NCBI RefSeq assembly: GCF_000711955.1
Contig: NZ_KL544000.1
Location: forward strand, 98,719 to 162,718
Source: Nevskia soli DSM 19509
GTDB taxonomy: Bacteria; Pseudomonadota; Gammaproteobacteria; Nevskiales; Nevskiaceae
DNA: 64,000 nucleotides
Direction of reading: 5' to 3'
A model generated the notes under the pieces. The model was given only the letters and a program-made list of their open reading frames with translations, ran no database searches and had not been told where the DNA came from. This document shows positions 25,261 to 33,003 of the stretch, in pieces. The stretch's first letter is position 1. Every line of letters starts with the position of its first letter. The translations under genes and the position numbers were made by a program.

Positions 25261-26670
25261 ATGCCCGCCCCCAAAAAACGGAAGCCTGTGCCGGTCCAGG
25301 CACTGGAAGTGCCCCGCTCCGCCGCCAATTTCGGCCTCAACCTGCTGGCCCTCGCGGGCGGCCTCGGTACCATCCTCGGGCTGATCTACTGGGGTCCCGC
25401 CCTCGATGCGCTGCTCGGGCCGCTGCCCTGGCAGATGGGCAGCGTGGTCAGCAACCACTTGCTGGTCGGGCTGGCGGGCTGCCTGGTGGTGTTCTTCATC
25501 ATCGGCGGTGTCGAGCTGCTGGGGGTGCGCACCTACCTGAATCCCGCCACCGGGCTTGCGGGAAAGAACCTGCGCAGCCCGGATTTCAAGCGTGTCGCGG
25601 TGCGCCTGCTGGGCCTGCTGCTGACCTTCGGCATCATCGCCGTGGTGTACTGGCTGTTTCCGGAGTATCACGGCAGCTTCTACCAGCCGTTCTGGGATTT
25701 CCTGCAGGCGCTGGCGTTCCCGGTGGGCCTGCTGGTCATCCCCTACTTCGTCTGGACCGACATGCGGCTGGCCGATCCGCACGACAGCTACTGGCACCTG
25801 GGCATGGTGCCGGTCCTGCTGCTGAGCGGACGCAGCCTGGACGAGATCGACCGGCCGGCGCTGAAGTCGCATTTCATGGGCTGGGCGGTGAAGGCCTTCT
25901 TCCTGCCGCTGATGATGAACTACCTCAGCGGCGAAGTGCGCGCGCTGGGTAATTCCCTGACGGGTTTCATGGCCAACCCGAACGGCGGCGGCTACCAGTT
26001 CCTCTACGACCTGTCGTACACCGTGGATCTGCTGTTCTGCGTGGTGGGTTACACCATCACGCTGCGCCTGTTCGACTCGCATATCCGCAGCACCGAGCCC
26101 ACGGCCTTCGGCTGGCTCATCGCCCTGCTCTGCTACCAGCCGTTCTACTCGGTCATCGGCAGCATGTACCTGCACTACGATGACAGCCTGTACTGGGACA
26201 ACTGGCTCTCCTCCATCCCCGTGCTGAAGAACATGTGGGCCGGGGCCATCATCCTGTTGCTGTTCGTCTATGGCCTGTCGACCGTCGCCTTCGGTCTGCG
26301 CTTCTCCAACCTGACCTACCGCGGCGTCATCACCAACGGGCCCTACCGCTTCACCAAACACCCGGCCTACGTGTCGAAGAACCTGAGCTGGTGGCTGATC
26401 TCGGTGCCCTGGACCTGGCCGGCCGGAGGCCACTGGCACGAGGCCCTGCGCAACTGCTGCCTGCTCGGGCTGCTCAACCTGATCTATTACCTGCGCGCGC
26501 GCACCGAGGAAAACCACCTGAGCCTGCGCGATCCGGACTACGTCGCCTATGGCCTGTGGATGAACGAGCACGGCGCGCTGGCCTGGCTGGGCAAGTTGCT
26601 GCCCTTCCTGCGCTACAAGCCGCCGGCGGTCACCGCGGCGGCGAAGAGCCCGGCCGCCGCGCGCGCCTGA
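25261..26670 (+). CDS. ICMT-like integral membrane protein
   Basis: A 469-residue polytopic membrane protein with about ten hydrophobic segments. The C-terminal third has features of the isoprenylcysteine carboxyl methyltransferase/PEMT superfamily: FGLRFSNLTYRGVITNGPYRFTKHPAYVSKNLSWW, then RARTEENHLSLRDPDYVAYG, the SAM- and substrate-binding region. Long N-terminal membrane part is extra. It would methylate a lipid or a protein tail; the substrate is unknown. Its stop overlaps the ATG of the HAD gene (TGATG), so the two are translationally coupled. Confidence 0.7.
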   Translation: MPAPKKRKPVPVQALEVPRSAANFGLNLLALAGGLGTILGLIYWGPALDALLGPLPWQMGSVVSNHLLVGLAGCLVVFFIIGGVELLGVRTYLNPATGLAGKNLRSPDFKRVAVRLLGLLLTFGIIAVVYWLFPEYHGSFYQPFWDFLQALAFPVGLLVIPYFVWTDMRLADPHDSYWHLGMVPVLLLSGRSLDEIDRPALKSHFMGWAVKAFFLPLMMNYLSGEVRALGNSLTGFMANPNGGGYQFLYDLSYTVDLLFCVVGYTITLRLFDSHIRSTEPTAFGWLIALLCYQPFYSVIGSMYLHYDDSLYWDNWLSSIPVLKNMWAGAIILLLFVYGLSTVAFGLRFSNLTYRGVITNGPYRFTKHPAYVSKNLSWWLISVPWTWPAGGHWHEALRNCCLLGLLNLIYYLRARTEENHLSLRDPDYVAYGLWMNEHGALAWLGKLLPFLRYKPPAVTAAAKSPAAARA

Positions 26671-27341
26671 TGGCGCGGCGCGGCATGAACCCCGGACTGA
26701 TCCTCTTCGATTGCGACGGCACCCTGGTCGACAGCGAGGAACTGGGCACCAGCGTGCTGCTGGAGATGGCGGCCGGGCTGGGACTGAACCTGCCGCTGCG
26801 GGAGACCAACGCCTACTTCCGCGGCTGGAAGCTGGACCAGTGCGTGGCGCAGATCCGCATCTGGCTCGGGCGCGAATTGCCGGACGACTTCGTCGCCCAG
26901 GTGCGGACGCGCACCCAGGAAGTATTCAAGGAGAGGCTGCAGCCGGTTCCCGGCGCGGTGGACGTGGTGCGGGCATTGCGTCACCTGCCGATCTGCGTGG
27001 CCTCCAGCGGGCCGCGCGAGAAGATCGAGTTGAGCCTGTCGCTGACCGGGCTGCTGCCTTACTTCAGGGAGCACATCTTCAGCGGTTACGAGGTGGGGAG
27101 CTGGAAGCCGGATCCGGGATTGTTCCTGCATGCGGCGGAAGCGATGGGGGTGGAGCCCGCGGCCTGCGTGGTGGTGGAGGACAGCCTGGTGGGTGTGCAG
27201 GCCGGCATCGCCGCGGGGATGACGGTATATGCCTACCAGCCGGAGGCGGTCGATCCGCAGATTCCGGAGGGTGTGCGCATCCTGCGGCAGCTGGAGGAAT
27301 TGTTGCCGGCGCTGGGAATAGCATCAGCGGATAGGGAATAG
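26670..27341 (+). CDS. HAD-superfamily phosphatase
   Basis: A 223-residue HAD-IA hydrolase. Motif I is DCDGTLVDSE with Asp14 and Asp16; motif II Ser lies in VASSGPREK; motif III/IV are KPDPGLF and VVEDSLVGVQAG. The cap domain between motifs I and II fits beta-phosphoglucomutase/YieH-type enzymes, which act on sugar phosphates. Start ATG 26670 overlaps the upstream stop. Cytoplasmic. Confidence 0.85.
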   Translation: MARRGMNPGLILFDCDGTLVDSEELGTSVLLEMAAGLGLNLPLRETNAYFRGWKLDQCVAQIRIWLGRELPDDFVAQVRTRTQEVFKERLQPVPGAVDVVRALRHLPICVASSGPREKIELSLSLTGLLPYFREHIFSGYEVGSWKPDPGLFLHAAEAMGVEPAACVVVEDSLVGVQAGIAAGMTVYAYQPEAVDPQIPEGVRILRQLEELLPALGIASADRE

Positions 27342-27369
27342 ACTGCGGCATCAGCCACCGGAGGGCTCC

Positions 27370-27834
27370 ATGAAAGCGATACTCGGTTCCGTCATCGTCT
27401 GCGGCATGATGACTATGGGTTCTCTCACGGCCAGTGCGCAGCCGGCGGATCAGCCGCCCGCTTTCGTGGCGCTGACGCCGGATCAACTCAAGTGGATCGA
27501 TTTCCCCGGCCGGCCCGGCGTGAAACTGGCGATGATCGAAGGCGACATGAAGAAGGCTGCGCCCTTCACCGCGCGCATCAGCTTCCCCGCGAACTACAAG
27601 CTGGCGGCGCACTGGCATCCGGGCATCGAACATGTGACGGTGATCTCCGGCACGCTCCATCTCGGGACCGGCGATGGCAGCGACCCGGCAGCGGCAGTGG
27701 CGCTGCCGCCGGGTTCGGCTGCGGTGATCCAACCGAAGACGCTGCACTTCGGATACACCAAGGACGCGGTGGTGATCCAGGCGCATGGCATGGGGCCGTG
27801 GGAAACGCATGCGCCGGGGGAGTTGGGGAAGTAG
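27370..27834 (+). CDS. Exported cupin-domain protein
   Basis: A 154-residue protein with a Sec signal peptide (1-23, ending ASAQ) and a single cupin. The metal-binding motif 1 is HWHPGIEHVTVISG with His81, His83 and Glu87; a later His in KTLHFG would complete it. Secreted single cupins of this type may bind or oxidise small molecules. Start ATG 27370 follows a GGAGGG ribosome site. Last gene before the repeat-rich region. Confidence 0.75.
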   Translation: MKAILGSVIVCGMMTMGSLTASAQPADQPPAFVALTPDQLKWIDFPGRPGVKLAMIEGDMKKAAPFTARISFPANYKLAAHWHPGIEHVTVISGTLHLGTGDGSDPAAAVALPPGSAAVIQPKTLHFGYTKDAVVIQAHGMGPWETHAPGELGK

Positions 27835-27849
27835 CGTCGTTGGCGGCAG

Positions 27850-27981
27850 TCACAGCGCCAGTTGGCCGCCCACGATGCGGGGCACTCGCCACGGGTTGGC
27901 CTCGCGCAACGTTTCGGACAACAGCGTATCGGGGAAGCCCTGGTAACAGACGGGGCGGAGGAAGCGCTCGATCGAGGTCAT
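27850..27981 (-). pseudogene. Short C-terminal gene remnant
   Basis: A 43-residue minus-strand frame (starting TSIERFLRPVCYQGF and ending GGQLAL) reads like the conserved end of a larger enzyme, not a random frame, but lacks any upstream body. A degenerate copy of the array repeat begins about 20 bases above it, so it may be the last, truncated unit of the array. I cannot name the parent family. Confidence 0.3.
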
Positions 27982-28001
27982 GCCGGGGCAGCCGAGATGC
28001 T

Positions 28002-28050
28002 TCCTGAAAATGGCCGTCGGCCACGACCGCTTTTTAGCCGCAAGGACATG
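28002..28050 (-). repeat. Array repeat, degenerate copy 1
   Basis: CCTGAAAATGGCCGTCGGCCACGACCGC and following GCCG match the array consensus (CCTGAAAGCNGTCANTCACGACCGG...GGGCCG) with several changes. This is the outermost copy on the left side of the array. Confidence 0.4.
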
Positions 28051-28129
28051 GCTGTGTCGGCAACCGCCACAAACCGGAAGTGGACGGGCGACCGGCAGGT
28101 TAGTGCCAATAGCGGTCATCCGGCATCTG

Positions 28130-28190
28130 AGACTCGCTGCCGGAAAGCTGCCAGACAAGCGGCATGCGGGCTGAGCAGCCAGTGCGCACG
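28130..28190 (-). repeat. Array repeat, degenerate copy 2
   Basis: CCGGAAAGCTGCCAG followed by AAGCGGCATGCGGGCTGAGCAGCC resembles the repeat with deletions in the middle. It lies just past the 3' end of the membrane-protein gene, between it and the remnant at 27850. Confidence 0.4.
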
Positions 28191-28213
28191 CGGCGATGGA
28201 TCAACGTCGCAGG

Positions 28214-28642
28214 TTAACGGCCATCCTCAGTGATAGCTCGTCCTGAGAAGTACTTCCGCGATGCGCCGGTGAACAATAGAAACACCGCGATGATCTTCAG
28301 CGTGAATCCCAACAACGTTGCGAGCGCCGATGTTATTGATTTCGCCACGATAAGACGACCAACAATGAACAAGCCGGGTACAGCTAGGACTAAAAAAACA
28401 ATGAAGAAGATCCGAGCAATGTTCTTTCCCTTCCCGATAAAGTGAATGACGACTGCCTGAAGGCAAAGCGCGGCAACTCCTATGCCAGTACCGATTCCAG
28501 CCCCCCGGCCCTGGAAAAGGAACGAATTCGCTACTAATGCACAGCCACTAATGGCCCAGGAGGTCCAAAGCAGAATCGACGCGACACGGACGCGACTTGG
28601 CGCGATGGCCGCATTCGATGGTCTTGAAGCAACGTCTTGCAT
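28214..28642 (-). CDS. Small membrane protein, unknown function
   Basis: A 142-residue protein with four hydrophobic helices (~20-38, 50-68, 73-92 and 100-122), no recognisable domain. Start 28642 (MQDVASRPSN) is preferred; the longer frame runs through the repeat upstream. Its composition is clearly more AT-rich than the flanking chromosome. First complete gene of the array on the left. Confidence 0.6.
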   Translation of the reverse strand: MQDVASRPSNAAIAPSRVRVASILLWTSWAISGCALVANSFLFQGRGAGIGTGIGVAALCLQAVVIHFIGKGKNIARIFFIVFLVLAVPGLFIVGRLIVAKSITSALATLLGFTLKIIAVFLLFTGASRKYFSGRAITEDGR

Positions 28643-28684
28643 GTCGAAGTCCAATTGCCACTGTTGATGTGGAACTACCCAAGG

Positions 28685-28745
28685 CCTAGCCTGACCCAAG
28701 AGCTGCCAGTCACGACTGCCTGTTTCGGGCCGACCGCGGCCTGCA
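28685..28745 (-). repeat. Array repeat copy 3
   Basis: On the plus strand the copy reads CTAGCCTGACCCAAGAGCTG, then CCAGTCACGACTGCC and TTTCGGGCCGACC. On the minus strand GGCAGTCGTGACTGGC forms a hairpin with a two-base loop. It lies between two minus-strand genes. Confidence 0.7.
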
Positions 28746-28761
28746 CCGAATTCAGTACCGA

Positions 28762-29247
28762 TCAACGGGAGCTCTTTGCTTTTGCTTGTTCAAGGGCGTC
28801 TTCCTTGGATGAGCCGATGAATACCATGCAAAGCAATCCAACAAGGATGGCAATGCCTTCGGACTTTCGGCCGCTTAGGTTCATGAGTCCCCATCCCAAG
28901 AAACTATTGAGCATCGCCACCACAATCAGAGCAAACGCAATAAGTGCAATCACTTGTCGGTATGGCGCCAATCTCGATCTCACTCTTCTGCGCCAACTCG
29001 GCATGTCTTCATCGCTTTCGAGATGGCGTATCGAATATTCCAAGGCTTGCCGCTTTACTTCTTCCATGCGTAGCCGGGTTCGCTCAATGTCATCTGGCGT
29101 GATTTTCAATCCGCGATTTGTAAGCTCTTCCTCGGCGAGCCGTTTGGCTTCTGACAGGTAATCTTGTTCAAGAAACGCAATTTGAATAAGTTCATCCGTG
29201 CTTTTCTCGGCGTAGGCTGGGGCTGCAGACGTCGGGTTGAATTGCAT
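28762..29247 (-). CDS. Hypothetical membrane protein
   Basis: A 161-residue protein: a charged helical N-terminal half (STDELIQIAFLEQDYLSEAKRLAEEEL, possibly coiled coil), then two transmembrane helices at ~100-118 and ~130-147. No family recognised. The ATG follows the repeat at 29253 directly, which is the arrangement seen for most genes of the array. AT-richer than the host average. Confidence 0.6.
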   Translation of the reverse strand: MQFNPTSAAPAYAEKSTDELIQIAFLEQDYLSEAKRLAEEELTNRGLKITPDDIERTRLRMEEVKRQALEYSIRHLESDEDMPSWRRRVRSRLAPYRQVIALIAFALIVVAMLNSFLGWGLMNLSGRKSEGIAILVGLLCMVFIGSSKEDALEQAKAKSSR

Positions 29248-29252
29248 GGCGT

Positions 29253-29308
29253 TAGCCTAACCCAAAGCAGTCATTGGCGACGGGCCGGACAGGGCCGACA
29301 GCAGCCAG
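29253..29308 (-). repeat. Array repeat copy 4
   Basis: On the minus strand it ends in CTGCTTTGGGTTAGGCTAAC just before the start codon of the 161-aa gene. GTTAGGC in this end equals the canonical 3' core of integron attC sites (GTTRRRY); most other copies do not match it as well. Confidence 0.7.
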
Positions 29309-29326
29309 GGCCGTGCGATTACTGAG

Positions 29327-29704
29327 CTAAGCGTCATGTGCCCTTACCTTTTCGAGCGCCTTCCTTGCTGGGACATGAAGATACATCCATGGATGCGCCG
29401 CGAGCTTGGTCAAAGCCGCTTCATGTCTTTGAAGCATAGAGGCGGGGAATTCTGAGAGGACATTGGCAGCGGCCCACGGAGCATCCCCGGCATCATCTCC
29501 TTCTAGCGCAATGTTAATCAAGGACTGCAGAAGGTCGCCGTCGGCATGGTGAGCGAGAAAATAAGCTTCGGCTGCTTCAGCAGTTGTCTTGGACGTAGTA
29601 CAGATCAGGAGTTGGCGCAGATTCGCCTCGTCTTCGTGCCCCTTTGCCAGGGACGCCGAAAGGTTGGCGAGTTGCCATTGAAGGTAGCTGTCACGGTCGC
29701 TCAC
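29327..29704 (-). CDS. Hypothetical helical protein
   Basis: About 125 residues, all-helical and HEAT-like in feel (ADGDLLQSLINIALEGDD; AALTKLAAHPWMYLHVPARKALEKV). GTG 29704 is chosen because it directly follows the stop of the upstream gene; an ATG at 29755 would overlap that gene. It is separated from the preceding gene by no repeat, so these two form a two-gene unit. Unknown function; size and fold would suit an immunity protein. Confidence 0.5.
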   Translation of the reverse strand: MSDRDSYLQWQLANLSASLAKGHEDEANLRQLLICTTSKTTAEAAEAYFLAHHADGDLLQSLINIALEGDDAGDAPWAAANVLSEFPASMLQRHEAALTKLAAHPWMYLHVPARKALEKVRAHDA

Positions 29705-29720
29705 TTGGCTCTCGATGCCG

Positions 29721-29993
29721 TTAGCCGAACTGTTCCACTGGTTCCGGCTTCTCATCTCGCTTCCAGATCCGTATCACCTTCATTTCGTGATCGATTTGAA
29801 CCCAGATGGGGGTGTTCGGCATCCGCAAATCCAGAGGAAACAGTTCGACCGGAACATCGTGTGGAGCACCACCCTGAGCCAAGCCTTGGCCTGCCGCCAC
29901 TAGGATTCGCAGTTCCCCTGACTTCAAGCAGGCGAAAACGACCGCGGGTACCTGTTTGTACAGGTCCGGCCAGCCCTTTAGCCTGATGCCCAT
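29721..29993 (-). CDS. Hypothetical protein, 90 aa
   Basis: Starts MGIRLKGWPDLYKQVPAVVFAC just after a repeat copy; the longer frame to 30167 reads through the repeat and the TetR gene end and is not real. Beta-rich protein ending in a charged tail (IRIWKRDEKPEPVEQFG). No family recognised. Likely co-transcribed with the HEAT-like gene downstream. Confidence 0.5.
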   Translation of the reverse strand: MGIRLKGWPDLYKQVPAVVFACLKSGELRILVAAGQGLAQGGAPHDVPVELFPLDLRMPNTPIWVQIDHEMKVIRIWKRDEKPEPVEQFG

Positions 29994-29998
29994 TGCAT

Positions 29999-30052
29999 TA
30001 GCGTACCTGAAAGCCGTCATCCCCGGCCGGCCGGTATGGGCCGACAGCACGC
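29999..30052 (-). repeat. Array repeat copy 5
   Basis: GCGTACCTGAAAGCCGTCAT, then CCCCGGCCGGCCGGTATGGGCCGAC on the plus strand. It stands between the TetR stop and the start of the 90-aa gene and marks one border of the TetR/HD unit. Confidence 0.7.
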
Positions 30053-30078
30053 GTTCGGTGCGCCAGCCCGAACCGGCG

Positions 30079-30663
30079 CTAATCTCGCGCGGCGGTTGTT
30101 GATGCCAGCCACTGAAGGATTTGTCGCTCAGCATAACCTTTAGGGATGCCCCTGACCTGGATGGCATGTAGCGAAAAGCTGCCGAGGATCATCGCCAGCA
30201 GCGCCGACGCCCGTTCTGCCGGCTCCCCCGAACCGGCCTCCTCAAACAGGGCTGACAACCGGCCGAAGTCACTGGCCAGCCATTTGGCAACACGGCTCCG
30301 TATTTCAGGCTGAGCCATCGCATCAGCAATGATGCTCACCCAGGCCTTTACTTGCGTATTGTCCGACTTCGGTCCGAGCCCGACGCGAGAGGCCACAAAG
30401 GCGTTCAGGCGCTCCATCGCCGTACTACCTTCTTGAATCGCCTCGGAAAAACGACGTTCCGCCTGCTGAATGAGCTGATCTACGAGTTCGAGCAGGATTT
30501 CCTGCTTGTTGTGGAAGTGATAGTGCACCAGTCCGGGGGCTAACCCGGCCCGCGCGGCAATGGATTTGGTGCTGGCACGCTCATAGCCCAACTCAGCCAT
30601 CTCCAGCAGGAGGGCGTCGATGATCTGTTGGCGGCGCGTCTCGGTGTTCGGCTTGCGTCCCAT
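30079..30663 (-). CDS. TetR-family regulator (BetI-like)
   Basis: A 194-residue TetR protein. Helix-turn-helix: ASTKSIAARAGLAPGLVHYHF at ~30-50, with a standard C-terminal ligand domain. It is divergent from the HD-domain gene and a palindromic operator lies between them, so it probably represses both. It is unusual among array genes in having a known family and its own promoter. The stop is 27 bases before a repeat copy. Confidence 0.85.
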   Translation of the reverse strand: MGRKPNTETRRQQIIDALLLEMAELGYERASTKSIAARAGLAPGLVHYHFHNKQEILLELVDQLIQQAERRFSEAIQEGSTAMERLNAFVASRVGLGPKSDNTQVKAWVSIIADAMAQPEIRSRVAKWLASDFGRLSALFEEAGSGEPAERASALLAMILGSFSLHAIQVRGIPKGYAERQILQWLASTTAARD

Positions 30664-30673
30664 TGACTCAATA

Positions 30674-30753
30674 GTTGGTTAGTGACCCAATAAATATTGC
30701 ACCTGCAGATGCCGTTGTGTAAACTGCATATATTGGTCACACACCCAACTAAC
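30674..30753. promoter_or_regulatory. TetR/HD divergent operator region
   Basis: GTTGGTTAGTGACCCAATA (30674-30692) and TATTGGTCACACACCCAACTAAC (30731-30753) are inverted relative to each other with a few extra bases in the second arm. The region is AT-rich and lies exactly between the two divergent starts, as expected for TetR operators. Confidence 0.6.
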
Positions 30754-31380
30754 ATGATGAAATCGAATGCGCTGCTTCAGTCATGGGACGCCCTGTGTGC
30801 CCGCGCAGAGATGATAGGCGGGCATGACCTCGGCCTGGACCTGCTGAACTGCTACTCCGAGCCGCATCGGGTCTACCACAATGTCGAACATCTGGCTTCT
30901 GTTATCGATTTGCTGACCCAGGCGGAAGCGAACGACCGCCTGATAATGGCGGCGTGGTTTCACGATGCCATCTATCGGCCCGGTGCCACAGACAACGAGG
31001 CGCGGAGCGCAGACATGGCCCGCCGACGGCTGCGCGCCTTGGGGTGCTCTCCAGCTTCGATCAAAGCGGTGTGCGACGCAGTCCTGGCCACGGCGTCGCA
31101 CCGATCGCAAGACAACGATGTCGCTGCTCTGCTGGATGCGGACCTCTCCATTCTAGGAACCTCCGCAGAAGCCTATCGAGCATACGCCGCCGCCATTCGA
31201 AAAGAGTTCCATGATGTGCCCGCAGCGGTCTTCCGGGCAGGGCGCCTGGCATTCATCGAAGCGATGCTGAAGCGCCCCAACATCTATGAGACGACGTTCT
31301 TCCGGCAGCACTTCGAAGTACCCGCGCGCAAGAACCTTGAAGCAGAGGCCGATCTGCTGAGGACAACCTCCAGTGATTAA
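30754..31380 (+). CDS. HD-domain phosphohydrolase
   Basis: A 208-residue protein of the predicted metal-dependent HD superfamily (COG4339 type). Metal ligands are seen in YHNVEHLASVIDLL and MAAWFHDAIYRPGATDNEARSAD (the HD pair), and a later LLDADLSILG supplies the last Asp. Members probably act on nucleotides; substrate unknown. ATG 30754 follows the operator; the longer frame includes promoter sequence. It overlaps the next gene by eight bases. Confidence 0.8.
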   Translation: MMKSNALLQSWDALCARAEMIGGHDLGLDLLNCYSEPHRVYHNVEHLASVIDLLTQAEANDRLIMAAWFHDAIYRPGATDNEARSADMARRRLRALGCSPASIKAVCDAVLATASHRSQDNDVAALLDADLSILGTSAEAYRAYAAAIRKEFHDVPAAVFRAGRLAFIEAMLKRPNIYETTFFRQHFEVPARKNLEAEADLLRTTSSD

Positions 31381-31945
31381 GAACACCCTGAGTCGTCGTG
31401 CCCCAGCCCTGGCCGTTGCCGTGTTGATTGCATTGGTGATGATCGTCATCGCCGGACGTCATCCAGATCACCAGCAATTTGTGGTCCCGCTCGGCTTTCT
31501 TGCGATAGCCGTGTGTCTCGGTCCTTTCGCCACGGCCAATGCTCATGCGCGCAAGATCATCCCTGTGAGCGTGAAGGCATCCGGCAGATCAGTGAGCAGC
31601 GACCGAGTGGAATTCGATGGCGAATGGATTAGAAGCCATCGCGGTCGCCTAGAAGAAGCGGTGCGGTGGGATGACTTGTCGGAGATCGCTATCGTCACCA
31701 CGGATGCGGGGCCTTGGTGTGAGGACGCCTATTGGTTGCTGGTTGGCAAAACGCGGGGCTGCGCTATCGCAAATGGCGCGGAAGGACTTCAGTTGTTGAT
31801 CCCGCGACTGCAGCAGCTTGCGGGGTTCGACAACGAAGCCGTTGTTCGCGCCATGGGTTGCACTTCAAACAATGCCTTCCGGCTTTGGAAGCGCGGTGAG
31901 AATCAGCGGATCTCTGCTGATAGATCGCCCCGGGACCGAATTTGA
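31373..31945 (+). CDS. Membrane protein with immunity-like C-terminal domain
   Basis: A 190-residue protein with two N-terminal hydrophobic helices (~10-28 and 38-55). The C-terminal part (VRWDDLSEIAIVTTDAGPWCEDAYWLLVG; LAGFDNEAVVRAMGCTSNNAFRLWKR) resembles small Imm-like proteins common beside toxins or in cassette arrays. Translationally coupled to the HD gene. The same-orientation repeat follows at the stop, closing the TetR/HD unit. Exact function is unknown. Confidence 0.55.
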   Translation: MIKNTLSRRAPALAVAVLIALVMIVIAGRHPDHQQFVVPLGFLAIAVCLGPFATANAHARKIIPVSVKASGRSVSSDRVEFDGEWIRSHRGRLEEAVRWDDLSEIAIVTTDAGPWCEDAYWLLVGKTRGCAIANGAEGLQLLIPRLQQLAGFDNEAVVRAMGCTSNNAFRLWKRGENQRISADRSPRDRI

Positions 31946-31999
31946 AGACGCCGATAGCGGACATTCGCGACCGGCAGGTATGGGCCGTAAGCCGCCAGC
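31943..31999 (-). repeat. Array repeat copy 6
   Basis: GAAGACGCCGATAGCGGACATT and CGCGACCGGCAGGTATGGGCCG on the plus strand. Orientation is the same as all other copies although the neighbouring HD operon runs on the plus strand. Confidence 0.65.
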
Positions 32000-32007
32000 C
32001 ACTAGCG

Positions 32008-32391
32008 TTAATTAGGCGCAGGTTCATGAAGAAGCTCCAAGAGAGCAAGTGCGCTTGGGGCCGCAACGCTTGATGACTTCGAAATTGCAATGACTTCGGG
32101 CTCCAGGCTGGCGATGCGCTGGCGAAGCTCACGGGCGAGCTGTTCGCCGGATTCGGACTCAAAGGACCCATATAGGTCGATCATCGCTTCAAGTGCGGCA
32201 CGCTGCGCCCATGGCGCAGAGGAATTGATGACAGGTTCAAGGCCATCAACAAGCGTCAGCGCCGAAGGTCCGTAAGTACCAGCATGATTGTTCCCGGCAG
32301 CCCATAAGAGCGCATCACAGGCGCGCTTACTGGATTCCTCCGTACATGCCTTGGCACACGCGGCGACTGCGGCATCGATGGATTCGGGCAT
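32008..32391 (-). CDS. Hypothetical helical (HEAT-like) protein
   Basis: A 127-residue all-helical protein (KRACDALLWAAGNNHAGTYG; AQRAALEAMIDLYGSF). The repeat-like helices resemble those of the 29327 gene and of several small immunity proteins, but no named family is recognised. Its stop abuts repeat copy 6 and its start follows repeat copy 7 by 26 bases. Confidence 0.55.
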   Translation of the reverse strand: MPESIDAAVAACAKACTEESSKRACDALLWAAGNNHAGTYGPSALTLVDGLEPVINSSAPWAQRAALEAMIDLYGSFESESGEQLARELRQRIASLEPEVIAISKSSSVAAPSALALLELLHEPAPN

Positions 32392-32417
32392 GGGCTCGGG
32401 GACGGTGGCCGAAAAAC

Positions 32418-32477
32418 TTAGGCTACCCTAAAACAGTCATTCGCGGCGGTCCGTAACGGGCCGGCTGCTGCCTGACG
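32418..32477 (-). repeat. Array repeat copy 7
   Basis: TTAGGCTACCCTAAAACAGT, then CATTCGCGGCGGTCCGTAACGGGCCGGCTGCTGCC on the plus strand. Begins six bases after the stop of the 115-aa gene on the minus strand. Confidence 0.7.
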
Positions 32478-32483
32478 CCACCT

Positions 32484-32831
32484 CTATCGGTATCCATATA
32501 CAACAGCAGTGCCATCTTCGACGATAACCTCAAGTCCCGCTGCCTTCGCTGCGCCGACCACTGGCTCTACGTTGTGCGACCGAACCCACTCAATGTAAAT
32601 GAACGGGTACGGCGCCATGTGGTTTCCCTCGATGTACCCGGGAACCGGCATCCAGAGCACACCACATTGGACGGGTCTTTCGTCGTCAATAAATTTGAAT
32701 TCGAGAGCGATTCGCGCATTTTTAAACTCCGAGAAGAACTCGCCCCACTTCGTGTCGTTCGCGAGCCCGCCCAAATTGCGGCGCGCAATGATTTTGCGCG
32801 CCTGCTCCTTGAAGTCCTTTCTGTCACTCAT
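32484..32831 (-). CDS. Hypothetical protein, DUF6678-like
   Basis: A 115-residue protein with a charged N-terminal helix followed by LANDTKWGEFFSEF and a beta-rich end (EVIVEDGTAVVYGYR). The NDTKW segment recalls the DUF6678 family, often found alone in cassette-type regions; this is a weak assignment. The start follows repeat copy 8 after five bases. Confidence 0.5.
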   Translation of the reverse strand: MSDRKDFKEQARKIIARRNLGGLANDTKWGEFFSEFKNARIALEFKFIDDERPVQCGVLWMPVPGYIEGNHMAPYPFIYIEWVRSHNVEPVVGAAKAAGLEVIVEDGTAVVYGYR

Positions 32832-32836
32832 GGGGA

Positions 32837-32886
32837 TAGGCTACCTGAAAGCGGTCACTGACGACCGTCCGCAAGGGGCCGACATA
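32837..32886 (-). repeat. Array repeat copy 8
   Basis: TAGGCTACCTGAAAGCGGTC, then ACTGACGACCGTCCGCAAGGGGCCGAC. On the minus strand CGGTC-GTCAGT-GACCG makes a perfect five-pair hairpin. Confidence 0.75.
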
Positions 32887-33003
32887 AGACATCTGCTCGG
32901 CATCACAGCCTACTGACCCGCTTAGGCGGAAGTGCCGGCCATACGCCCGGCACGCCGTAGTGAGCGTCGATTTCCACTTCGTAGTGGGTGCCCAACGCGG
33001 AGC

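Noticed and set aside
29994..30167. N-terminal extension of the 90-aa gene
   Set aside because: It would run through a repeat copy and the TetR gene end.
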